A stretch of DNA of 64,000 nt from Pseudoalteromonas rhizosphaerae (GTDB taxonomy: Bacteria; Pseudomonadota; Gammaproteobacteria; Enterobacterales; Alteromonadaceae): NCBI RefSeq assembly GCF_902498845.1, contig NZ_CABVLM010000001.1, positions 666,649 through 730,648 of the forward strand, read 5' to 3'. Shown here one piece after another: positions 17,533-25,118 of the stretch (position 1 is its first letter; each line of letters begins with the position of its first letter). Below the pieces are notes generated by a model. The model was given only the letters and a program-made list of their open reading frames with translations, was not told where the DNA came from and ran no database searches. Position numbers and translations under genes: made by a program.

Positions 17533-18192
17533 TTACTTGCTGCTATAAATTACTTTATTGGTATGAGTTAAGATTACGAACCGCTTCACCCTTTTAGCAT
17601 GTCGCCAACTAAAAAATAAAATCAAAACGGTAATAAACAAACAAATACAGACAATCCCCATTAATGAAGAAGCATGTTGTAATAAGCTTGTTTGGGGGAG
17701 TGACTTTACGTTTTTAGTAGCTAAACTAATCGATTGCATGCCTTTTCTGGGTAGGATGATTTCATAGACATGATCATTAGGTTGTACTTCGGCACGTTGT
17801 AAGTTGCCCGCTGTTTGCCATTGTAATTCAAACTGTTGGCGTTTTTTGCGCTGATGCTCAGTACACCAAAGTGCATTAATGGTGGCGTTTTCTTTAGTTT
17901 TACAGCGCGCTGGCAACTCATAAAAATTGCGCCATGCAGTCTGTTTTGCCGTGTTGTTATATGAGTGTAGATAAAAACCAGCTGTTATTGGTGATTCAAT
18001 TATATTCGTGAAGCTGTCTTTATCGGTTGATGTTGTGATGTTTTCTCTGCGATTACAAAAATCAGCTAGTCGAGTTAATAGTGTTGTGTCAGGTTGTTCT
18101 AATTGCGGTTGTGTCAAAGGGGAGTAAACAGCGGATGCAGTACATAGCGGGCTGAAACTGAGGGAGATTAATATAAAAATCCATTTTTTCAT
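17533..18192 (-). CDS. Unknown exported protein with C-terminal membrane anchor
   Basis: No family recognised. The 219-aa product has a signal peptide (MKKWIFILISLSFSPLCTASA), a periplasmic region of about 150 residues with four cysteines (DFCNRRE, ARCKTKENA, ALWCTEHQRKKR), and a C-terminal helix (LMGIVCICLFITVLILFF) followed by a basic tail (RHAKRVKRF). The type I topology suggests a periplasmic domain tethered to the inner membrane. It is convergent with the preceding acidic envelope protein, with a GTAGCAGCC/GGCTGTTAC hairpin at 17512-17535 overlapping its stop. Confidence 0.55.
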   Translation of the reverse strand: MKKWIFILISLSFSPLCTASAVYSPLTQPQLEQPDTTLLTRLADFCNRRENITTSTDKDSFTNIIESPITAGFYLHSYNNTAKQTAWRNFYELPARCKTKENATINALWCTEHQRKKRQQFELQWQTAGNLQRAEVQPNDHVYEIILPRKGMQSISLATKNVKSLPQTSLLQHASSLMGIVCICLFITVLILFFSWRHAKRVKRFVILTHTNKVIYSSK

Positions 18193-18455
18193 TAGTTACG
18201 TCCTGTAAAAGATGAACTTACAGCCTACCATTATTTTTTGTTATTGCAAACTTTATAGGTACAACCAAATAAGACGGTAACCGTTAAAAGCTTATATTTG
18301 GCTTAAAAGCACATGAAAAAATTATTATTGATTCTAAGTGTGTCAGTACATTGTTGTTAGTGGGATGATACACAATCCCAAGTAATGGTGGTTTTATTAG
18401 ACCTAATACGAGTCTATTTGGTTAGGGTAAGATATTGAAAAATAAAGTGTCAATA

Positions 18456-18492
18456 TTAAAACCGTTAACCAGCGTTGGGTAAACGGTTTTAA
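18456..18492. other. Hairpin in the gene-free 18193-18556 stretch
   Basis: TTAAAACCGTT (18456-18466) pairs perfectly with AACGGTTTTAA (18482-18492), with a further ACC/GGT pair in the loop. It lies 65 bp beyond the end of the sbcDC-methyltransferase operon and may terminate it; there is no good T-tract. I see nothing else in this 364-bp stretch. Confidence 0.45.
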
Positions 18493-18556
18493 AAATGCTT
18501 TAATGCATGTCTAGGAAGTAATACAGCATTGTGAAAGGTAAATTATTAGTTTACGT

Positions 18557-19222
18557 TTAGCGTTTTTGTGCCACATAACCACTAAAACCAAGTGTTTTAA
18601 AATACAACTTGCCACTATTGAAGCCTGTTTCATCGAGTAAGTCGGCAAGACGAATTCTATCAAGTGGGAAAAACTCATGCTCAAAATTATGCTGCATGCG
18701 CTCTACCCCTGTTTCAGTTAAGCCTAATTGTTTGCTGAGTATCAATTGGGCATCACGCTCAAAAAGTGTTTCTGGACGCATTAAATCGGCTAAATATAAT
18801 TGCCCATGTGCTTTTAGCTGTGTGCTAATTGCTTGCAACATGGCTTTTTTATCGCCGTTATCTGCCACAAAGTGCATCACTAATAAGCATAATGCGGCAT
18901 CCGCTTGTTGTTTAAGTTCGGATGGCGAGCCTAAGTGTAAAGTAACCCGCTCACTGATCCCAAGCTCAACAAATCGTTGCTTTGCGATATCGAGCATGTC
19001 TTGTGAGGTATCTTGTGCAGTAAAATGCCATTTAGGCTGCAAGGCAGCAAGGAGGGCGACTTCTTTACCGGTACCGGCGCCTATTACCAAAATATGTGCT
19101 TCATCGCCGAGCGTTGCTTGTAGTTGCGCTGCGGTACTGTTGTGCAGTAATTCATACCCCGGTACTAAACGAGGAATGCGAGAATCATACTGCGTTGCTT
19201 CGTCTTGTGTAAATGTTGGCAT
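18557..19222 (-). CDS. Class I SAM-dependent methyltransferase
   Basis: A 221-aa methyltransferase with motif I HILVIGAGTGKEVALLA (residues about 43-60), the acidic strand end FTAQDTSQDMLDIAKQR, and motif IV ALCLLVMHFVADNGDKKAML. The C-terminal part (VERMQHNFEHEFFPL, LYFKTLGFSGYVA) resembles small-molecule methyltransferases. It begins 9 nt after sbcC ends, so it is translated from the same transcript as sbcD-sbcC. The substrate is not predictable, and the link with DNA repair may be only positional. Confidence 0.8.
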   Translation of the reverse strand: MPTFTQDEATQYDSRIPRLVPGYELLHNSTAAQLQATLGDEAHILVIGAGTGKEVALLAALQPKWHFTAQDTSQDMLDIAKQRFVELGISERVTLHLGSPSELKQQADAALCLLVMHFVADNGDKKAMLQAISTQLKAHGQLYLADLMRPETLFERDAQLILSKQLGLTETGVERMQHNFEHEFFPLDRIRLADLLDETGFNSGKLYFKTLGFSGYVAQKR

Positions 19223-19231
19223 TACTATTCC

Positions 19232-22200
19232 TTAAATAATTGTAACAGTCGAATAGCCACCAGGTTTCTTGGCGACATGAACTTGGGTAGCAACCCGTTC
19301 TGTCATTTGAGATACATGGGAGATCACGCCCACTTTGCGCCCCTGCGCTTGTAATGAATCAAGTGCATCCATGGCAATGCTTAATGTTTCACTGTCTAAC
19401 GTACCAAAGCCTTCGTCAATAAACAAAGAGTTAATACTTACTTTATTGGATGACAAAGATGCAAGGCCCAGCGCAAGTGCCAACGAGACTAAAAACGACT
19501 CGCCGCCGGATAAGGTATTAACTGAACGTTGCTCATCAGCCATGTCCTTATCAACAATGGCGATATCCAAGGTTTGTTCAATAGCTGTAAGTTCATAGCG
19601 TTTGTTTAACGTTCGTAAGTGGCTGTTTGCATAGTGTAATAATATTTTTAGCGTTTGCGTTTGTGCTAAGTTACGCATGGTTTTACCCGTTGCATCACCC
19701 AACACTTTATTAAGTACATGCCATTGCTCGACGTGTTTTTGCAAGGTTGCCAATTCATTTTGTTTGCCTTGCAGCGCCTGACGGTTTTGATTGTGCTGTT
19801 CAAGTACAGTATTGGTTGCAAGCTGTGCTTTGTGCTGCGCAGCTTGCTGATCGTTTAAATTGGCTAACTGTTGAATAAGCTCAGCATGGCTTTGCTTAGG
19901 TTTATTGCTGTTTTGATGCTGTAGGTAAGCGTGTTTGTGCTGCTTTAACGCGGCATTTTCATCTATTAAAGCTTGCGCTAATTGTTCATGTTGCTTTAAA
20001 TGCGTTTTAATTTCATCGCTACTTAGTGTTAGTAAAATTGCGACCTGTTCGTGGCTTGCATCGCTGTAGCGGCTTTTAAATTCAGCAAACCATTGATTAT
20101 AGCGAGTATCGAGGTCGGCTTGTTCTTGCGTATTTTCAAGTAGCCGTTGCTCGAGGCCTTGCAGCGTTATCGCGTGCTCGTCGCGTTGTTTTATCGCGTT
20201 ATCGTGCGCTTTTTGGCTGTGCTGAAGCTGTGCTTGGCATTGCTCTTGTTGAGCAGCTAGCTTCGTTTGGTAGTCGTCAGCACTAATGTGTTCATTATTA
20301 AATAGCGCTAAGCGCTCACTTTGCGAGCTACTATGTTGTTGCTGTGCTTTGGCTAAATCATCATTTAGGTTTTTTAAGATTAGCTCAGCATCACTGATCA
20401 GCGGTGTAAACTGCTGCATCTGTTGGTCAGCGCTATCGAGTTGTTTTTGCGCTTGCTCAAGCTGCTCTTGGTTGTGCTGATATTGCTCAACTTGCTGGTT
20501 TAACTCAGTTAAATCAAGTGTATTATTTTGTAGTTGTTGCCAAAATTGAGCCTCTTGAAATTGTGAACCAAGGGTCGCGGTTAGCTCATTAATTTGTGTG
20601 CTTAGCTCACTTAGCTTGCTATTGAGCTGGCTTTGTTGATTGCTTAGTTCAAGGTGGCGTGTATGTAACTGTTGTTGAGCTTGCTGCTCATTTTTAAAGA
20701 TACTTTGCAGTTGGTTTACCTGCTCTTGCAAGTTGCGCTGTTGTTTTTGTGTTGCATAATACTGTGTTTTTTGTTCATTGAGCGCAATGTAACTGGCCTC
20801 CAATTGCTCTGAGGTTAAGTCATTAAGTTCAGTGCGGGCCGCTTGCATGGTATGTTTTATTTCAAGCTGTTTAGTCTGTGCAGTCTGTACCGCTTGGCTG
20901 TGTTGTTTGTGTTCAGCAACGAGCACAGCATGCTGAGTTTGATGCGAGTGAAGCTCTGCTAGGGCATTTTCGTAGTGCTGTTTTGCAGTTTTATAGTCAT
21001 TTTCAAAAGCAGCGATTAAGTTAGTTAATTGCTGATCTGCGAATGGATGTTCGGTTGCCCCACATACCACACAAGGTTCATTTGGCGTAAGTTGAGCACG
21101 TAAATGTTCGACACTTTCGCTGGCACGCAAGCGAGCTTGATTTAGTGCGTATTCACTGTGTTTAAGCGTTTGTTCTCGTGTTACAAGGTTTTGGGTTAGC
21201 GTTGTTTGTGTTTGCTCGCCCTGACTTAGTTTGCTTGCAATAACACTTTGTTGTTGCGTGCTTTGCTTTAGCTCTTGATTAAACTGTTTGTAACGCTCGC
21301 GTTGCTCTTTTAAGTAATCGATACTTTTAAGTTTGGCATCACATTGCTCAATATTAAATTGGCCGTGTTGCTTGTTGAGTTGATCAAGCTTTTTTTGTTC
21401 GCTTAAAAGTGTTTGTTCGCTTAGCGTCAGTTTTTTAGTTTGTGTTTCCAGCTGCTCGTTTTGCCGTATAAGCTCAGCTGCTAACTGTGTACTTTGCTCA
21501 GTCGTTGTTGCAAATTGCTGCTTAGCGTGCAAAAACTGATTAAAGCTATGCTGATAGTAATTCCAATCACTCGCTAGCTGCTTAAGTTGACTATGCTGGG
21601 TTAGCCATTGCTGATGTTGCTCGGAATGTTTTTTTGCTTGTTGATGGCTTGCTTGGCTTTGTTTAAATTGCTGCTGTAAATGAGTAAGTTGTTTTTGCTC
21701 TTTTTCATTTTGCCTTGTAATGCTGGTTATTGTTTGTGTTTGCATCGCAAGTTGATTGTCGAGCTCACGCGCTTTAGCAATGATTGGTTCTGCGCTTTTT
21801 TGCTGTTGTTTCGCCGTTTGCAAGCTCTCGTTGTGCTTTTCAAGTGCGCTGGCAAGATCAGTAATGAGTGCCATATGATCGATACTCTTTAAATCATTTA
21901 CCTTGGTATTTAGTTCATTATTTTGCGCCGTTAAGCTTTTAAAGCGATTGCGATTGTCTTTAATTTCCAGTGCACTTTGCGCTTGTTTAGCCTGTTCACT
22001 TTGTGTTGCAATGGCTTTAAGCGCTGTACTGGCTTGTTGTTGATTTTGTTGTGCTAGATTAAGTGCTTGCTCTAAGCTATTGGCTTGCTTATACCAGTTT
22101 ATACCCTGCTCGATGCCAGCTAAGGTTTTTGTAGTATCTTCAATTTGCTGTTTTAAATCATCAAGTAGTTGAGTTTTCGCGGCAAGTTCTTCGTCAGTGA

Positions 22201-22873
22201 GTAAGGTATAACTGGCTAAACTGGCTTTGAGCAATTCGAGTTTATTTAGCTGTTCTTTATGGCGCTCAAAAATACGTTTACCAATCAAGCTAAATTTATC
22301 TGTGCCAGTTAAGCATTCTAAAAGCTGGGCTCGTTCATCACCCGTGGCCTTTAAAAATGCCGCAAACTCATGTTGCGCTAATAATACCGCCCGCGAGAAT
22401 TGTTCAAAGTTGAGCCCTATTTTACTTTCGACTTCTTTTATGGTGTTGCTTTTATCAGCTATTAGCGTTTCGTCTGGCAAAGTATAGAGGCTGTGCTCAG
22501 CTACTTTTAACTTGCCGGTTATTTTTTTATGAGTTCTTTGAATGGTATAGCGCGCGCGATAGAGCTGTTTATCTTGGCCTAAAAAATCGACCTCGGCAAA
22601 ACCTTCCCATTTACCCTTACGTAATAAGTTACGTGGGTCATTTAACTTTATACTGTCGCCATTAAAATCTATTAAGTTACCTTTATCACCTCTTAATCGA
22701 GCTGTTTTGGTATAAAGGGCTAAGCAAATCGCATCTAAAAAAGTGCTTTTTCCTGCACCGGTGTCGCCCGTTATGGCAAATAAACCAGCATCCCTTAACG
22801 GTGCTTTGGTAAAGTCGATTTCGGCGTCAACAATTGAGGCTAAGTTATGGATGCGTACTGCGGTTATTTTCAT
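19232..22873 (-). CDS. sbcC: Exonuclease subunit SbcC (Rad50-like ATPase)
   Basis: With SbcD forms the nuclease that cuts DNA hairpins and processes double-strand breaks. The 1213-aa SMC-like protein has Walker A GDTGAGKSTFLDAICLALY near residue 35, two very long Gln-rich coiled coils, a central zinc hook CVVCGATEHPF near residue 600, the ABC signature NTLSGGESFLVSLALALGLA and Walker B SLFIDEGFGTLDSETLS near the C-terminus. Its start overlaps the sbcD stop by 4 nt, so the two are coupled. Length is slightly above that of the E. coli protein. Confidence 0.95.
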   Translation of the reverse strand: MKITAVRIHNLASIVDAEIDFTKAPLRDAGLFAITGDTGAGKSTFLDAICLALYTKTARLRGDKGNLIDFNGDSIKLNDPRNLLRKGKWEGFAEVDFLGQDKQLYRARYTIQRTHKKITGKLKVAEHSLYTLPDETLIADKSNTIKEVESKIGLNFEQFSRAVLLAQHEFAAFLKATGDERAQLLECLTGTDKFSLIGKRIFERHKEQLNKLELLKASLASYTLLTDEELAAKTQLLDDLKQQIEDTTKTLAGIEQGINWYKQANSLEQALNLAQQNQQQASTALKAIATQSEQAKQAQSALEIKDNRNRFKSLTAQNNELNTKVNDLKSIDHMALITDLASALEKHNESLQTAKQQQKSAEPIIAKARELDNQLAMQTQTITSITRQNEKEQKQLTHLQQQFKQSQASHQQAKKHSEQHQQWLTQHSQLKQLASDWNYYQHSFNQFLHAKQQFATTTEQSTQLAAELIRQNEQLETQTKKLTLSEQTLLSEQKKLDQLNKQHGQFNIEQCDAKLKSIDYLKEQRERYKQFNQELKQSTQQQSVIASKLSQGEQTQTTLTQNLVTREQTLKHSEYALNQARLRASESVEHLRAQLTPNEPCVVCGATEHPFADQQLTNLIAAFENDYKTAKQHYENALAELHSHQTQHAVLVAEHKQHSQAVQTAQTKQLEIKHTMQAARTELNDLTSEQLEASYIALNEQKTQYYATQKQQRNLQEQVNQLQSIFKNEQQAQQQLHTRHLELSNQQSQLNSKLSELSTQINELTATLGSQFQEAQFWQQLQNNTLDLTELNQQVEQYQHNQEQLEQAQKQLDSADQQMQQFTPLISDAELILKNLNDDLAKAQQQHSSSQSERLALFNNEHISADDYQTKLAAQQEQCQAQLQHSQKAHDNAIKQRDEHAITLQGLEQRLLENTQEQADLDTRYNQWFAEFKSRYSDASHEQVAILLTLSSDEIKTHLKQHEQLAQALIDENAALKQHKHAYLQHQNSNKPKQSHAELIQQLANLNDQQAAQHKAQLATNTVLEQHNQNRQALQGKQNELATLQKHVEQWHVLNKVLGDATGKTMRNLAQTQTLKILLHYANSHLRTLNKRYELTAIEQTLDIAIVDKDMADEQRSVNTLSGGESFLVSLALALGLASLSSNKVSINSLFIDEGFGTLDSETLSIAMDALDSLQAQGRKVGVISHVSQMTERVATQVHVAKKPGGYSTVTII

Positions 22874-24114
22874 AGTTGTTCTTGCTCCGCAAGTTCGCTT
22901 ATTACATCGTTTAAAAGGGTTTTTAGCTCATCCGGGACAGCTTGCCCCGCCATGTCTTTGTTATTGGCAAACGCTTGCTCTAATAACATTTGCGGGTTGA
23001 GCATCTCGACTTGGCTTAAATCTTCAAAGACAGTTAAACGCTGCTCTTTATTTTGCTGACGAACGCGTTCTATGCCACAAAAGCGCACTTCTTTGTTCTC
23101 TAGTGCTTTTTCAATTTGCTCTCGAAAAGTTGTATCGGTATCACCTGCACTAAGCTTTACTCTTACATACGGAGCTTGGCTATATTGGCTTAGGTCTAGG
23201 CTCGATAGTTGTTGGCATAATTGTTCAAGAGGTACGCACTCTCCTTCAGGTAATAAAATCACTTCTGTTGGGCGAGGAATGTAAAGGGGGTTTACAGTCA
23301 CTGCAATCGTATCATCAGTGGTGGTTGTAAACTCAGCAACACATACTTGGTGTTTATAGTTGCGCTCTGAAAACGACATCGGCATTGGTGTACCGCTATA
23401 GCGGATTGTCTCGGACTTTGCGACTATTTGCGCTTTATGCAAGTGGCCCAGGGCAACGTAATCAGCATGATTGCTAAACACGTTTGCTGTGACTGATTCT
23501 TCTCCGCCAATTATCAAATTTCGCTCAGAATCACTAGAGATATCGCCGCCCTTGGCATGTAAGTGCCCCATCACTATTAGCGGCGTTGTTGCAGGCTTAT
23601 CAATGAGCGCATGCTCAATACTTAGCTGGTACGCCTTAGCTATGCCTTGAGCGTAATCGTGACCGTTTTCAGTGTGACTAAGTGAACTAACATCACTGGC
23701 ACGTAAAAATGGCATTGCAACGATATGAGCTGTTACAGGGTTGCTATTTAAACGCAGTACCACATCTGCTGGACTATTCGCATCAAAACGGCCTACGACC
23801 TGAGTATCAAACTGAGCAAGCAGCGGCTGGGCGGCCATTATGCGATTTGCAGAATCATGATTACCGGCAATAAGCACTATTTGTAATGCAGGGCAGTGTT
23901 TTTTAGCATCTTTTATAAATTGGTAGAGTTGATTTTCACTGCTAGCAGGCGGGGTAGCTGTGTGATAAATATCACCAGCGACTAACAGCAGATCTATTTG
24001 TTGTGTGATGAGCGTGTCTATCAGCCAACTGAAAAACACCTGATGCTCTTGGCAGCGATTGTGTTCGTAAAATTGTTGGCCTAAATGCCAATCTGAGGTA
24101 TGTAAGACTTTCAT
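22870..24114 (-). CDS. sbcD: Exonuclease subunit SbcD (Mre11-like nuclease)
   Basis: Mn-dependent nuclease partner of SbcC. The 414-aa calcineurin-like phosphoesterase shows the metal-site motifs in order: LHTSDWHLGQ, LLVAGDIYHT, VLIAGNHDSANR, VMGHLHAKG and YVALGHLHKAQ. The C-terminal cap and the SbcC-binding tail follow. It is the first gene of sbcD-sbcC-methyltransferase. A 10-bp hairpin ends 3 nt before its ATG and could mask the ribosome-binding site. A perfect copy of the 17-bp palindrome lies inside at 23280, encoding V-N-P-L-Y. Confidence 0.95.
   Translation of the reverse strand: MKVLHTSDWHLGQQFYEHNRCQEHQVFFSWLIDTLITQQIDLLLVAGDIYHTATPPASSENQLYQFIKDAKKHCPALQIVLIAGNHDSANRIMAAQPLLAQFDTQVVGRFDANSPADVVLRLNSNPVTAHIVAMPFLRASDVSSLSHTENGHDYAQGIAKAYQLSIEHALIDKPATTPLIVMGHLHAKGGDISSDSERNLIIGGEESVTANVFSNHADYVALGHLHKAQIVAKSETIRYSGTPMPMSFSERNYKHQVCVAEFTTTTDDTIAVTVNPLYIPRPTEVILLPEGECVPLEQLCQQLSSLDLSQYSQAPYVRVKLSAGDTDTTFREQIEKALENKEVRFCGIERVRQQNKEQRLTVFEDLSQVEMLNPQMLLEQAFANNKDMAGQAVPDELKTLLNDVISELAEQEQL
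23280..23296 (+). repeat. 17-bp palindromic repeat, copy 3 (perfect, inside sbcD)
   Basis: TGTAAAGGGGGTTTACA, perfect consensus. On the sbcD coding strand the C-rich version encodes V-N-P-L-Y, the same frame as in the other two coding copies. Confidence 0.85.
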
Positions 24115-24117
24115 GTC

Positions 24118-24144
24118 ACGCTCTTAAAAAACAGTTAAGAGCGT
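24118..24144 (-). promoter_or_regulatory. Hairpin immediately upstream of the sbcD start codon
   Basis: On the minus strand ACGCTCTTAA pairs with TTAAGAGCGT (10 bp, perfect), and the hairpin ends 3 nt before ATG. The only purine-rich Shine-Dalgarno candidate (AAGAG) is inside the 3' arm. It could reduce sbcD translation or serve as the 3' end of the upstream 79-aa gene's transcript. Confidence 0.5.
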
Positions 24145-24190
24145 CAATATACCCAAGCTAAATTAAGATGCAAGGGCACAAGCTGAATCT

Positions 24191-24430
24191 TTAACTTGTT
24201 AGGTTATACCAAGCAAAGATCACCATGGGTAAAGCTAACAATGCCAGCACTAATGGTACTTTGAGTGCTTTGGTTTGTTTGGCCTGCAGTACTTTTAACG
24301 CATTCGTTTCGTTACAGGCAGCTACTTTATCAATATAAAAATAACCTGAATCTAAATACTGTTTACAACTTTGTTCATCTGCTGGAATTGCAATTACTTC
24401 TTGTTGTTTTTTTAGGATATAAAAATCCAT
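24191..24430 (-). CDS. Small single-helix membrane protein A (paralog of the neighbouring 84-aa gene)
   Basis: A 79-aa protein of unknown function. About 50 soluble residues (MDFYILKKQQEVIAIPADEQ, then DKVAACNETNAL) precede one hydrophobic helix (VPLVLALLALPMVIFAWY). The 84-aa product encoded 128 bp upstream on the same strand has the same plan and alignable sequence, so they are tandem paralogs. The conserved VAAC-(N/D) and (D/K)FYI(L/V)KK blocks suggest a folded domain rather than chance ORFs. Confidence 0.7.
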   Translation of the reverse strand: MDFYILKKQQEVIAIPADEQSCKQYLDSGYFYIDKVAACNETNALKVLQAKQTKALKVPLVLALLALPMVIFAWYNLTS

Positions 24431-24558
24431 ATGCCCACCGCATTTTACTAGTATGTTGAAACACTTTTGAGGAGAAAAGCGATGCTTTTAACCCCCTCAA
24501 ATCAAAAAAGTGGGCGATTTTAAATACAAATGACTATAAAGGTCAACTAAAGAATTCA

Positions 24559-24813
24559 TTATTTAGCCATTAATACAAAAATAGCCGAAATTAAGCTAAA
24601 AGTTATGCTTATAACCACCAAACTACTGCATAAAACAAGCCACTTTTTACGTTTTTTACTATGTTTTGGAAAGCGATCGAGTGCGTCGTTTTTATCGCAA
24701 GCCGCAACGACTTCAACAAACTCGAAGCCCCGCTTTTGATATTCATTTAGTTGCTCAGTCTGAGCTGGAATTACCGCAACACTATTATCTTTTTTTACAA
24801 TGTAAAATTTCAT
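24559..24813 (-). CDS. Small single-helix membrane protein B (paralog of the 79-aa gene)
   Basis: An 84-aa protein starting MKFYIVKKDNSVAVIPAQ, with VEVVAACDKNDALDRF, a basic KHSKKRKK stretch and a C-terminal transmembrane helix (WLVLCSSLVVISITFSLISAIF). The basic residues before the helix predict a cytoplasmic N-terminal domain. It lies between its paralog and the M1 peptidase promoter region. Function unknown; I do not recognise the family. Confidence 0.7.
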   Translation of the reverse strand: MKFYIVKKDNSVAVIPAQTEQLNEYQKRGFEFVEVVAACDKNDALDRFPKHSKKRKKWLVLCSSLVVISITFSLISAIFVLMAK

Positions 24814-25118
24814 TGTTTACCCCTGCAAGCTGTCAGCTAGCTTATTCAATACTATGATAAGAGGGTTTACTACTCATCGTTTAGGTTAACGTGTTTACAA
24901 ACTGTAAAGTTAACTGTAATAGACTTGCATTAATTAAGCCTGAATTTCGTACAAAAGTTGCTGTAAACCCCCTTTACAATAATTGCCTTGTTGTTAATCA
25001 TCAGTATTTAAGAATAAGTTATTTTTTACCCTATAAATGCGGCGGTTTATCGCTATTTCATTGAATATATCTGACTATTTTGACAAAGTATGCTTACGAA
25101 AAATTAACAGGATTAATT
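24814..25118. other. Intergenic region with a perfect copy of the 17-bp palindrome
   Basis: The 305-bp divergent region between the small membrane protein gene and the M1 peptidase. Apart from the palindrome at 24962-24978 I see AT-rich promoter-like sequence only. Confidence 0.5.
24962..24978 (-). repeat. 17-bp palindromic repeat, copy 4 (perfect, intergenic)
   Basis: TGTAAACCCCCTTTACA on the plus strand, perfect consensus in the C-rich orientation, 141 bp before the M1 peptidase ATG. Confidence 0.85.

Noticed and set aside
24481..24500. Possible further copy of the 17-bp palindrome (TTTTAACCCCCTCAAAT)
   Set aside because: Only the C5 centre and a few flanking bases match; the half-sites TGTAAA/TTTACA are not present.
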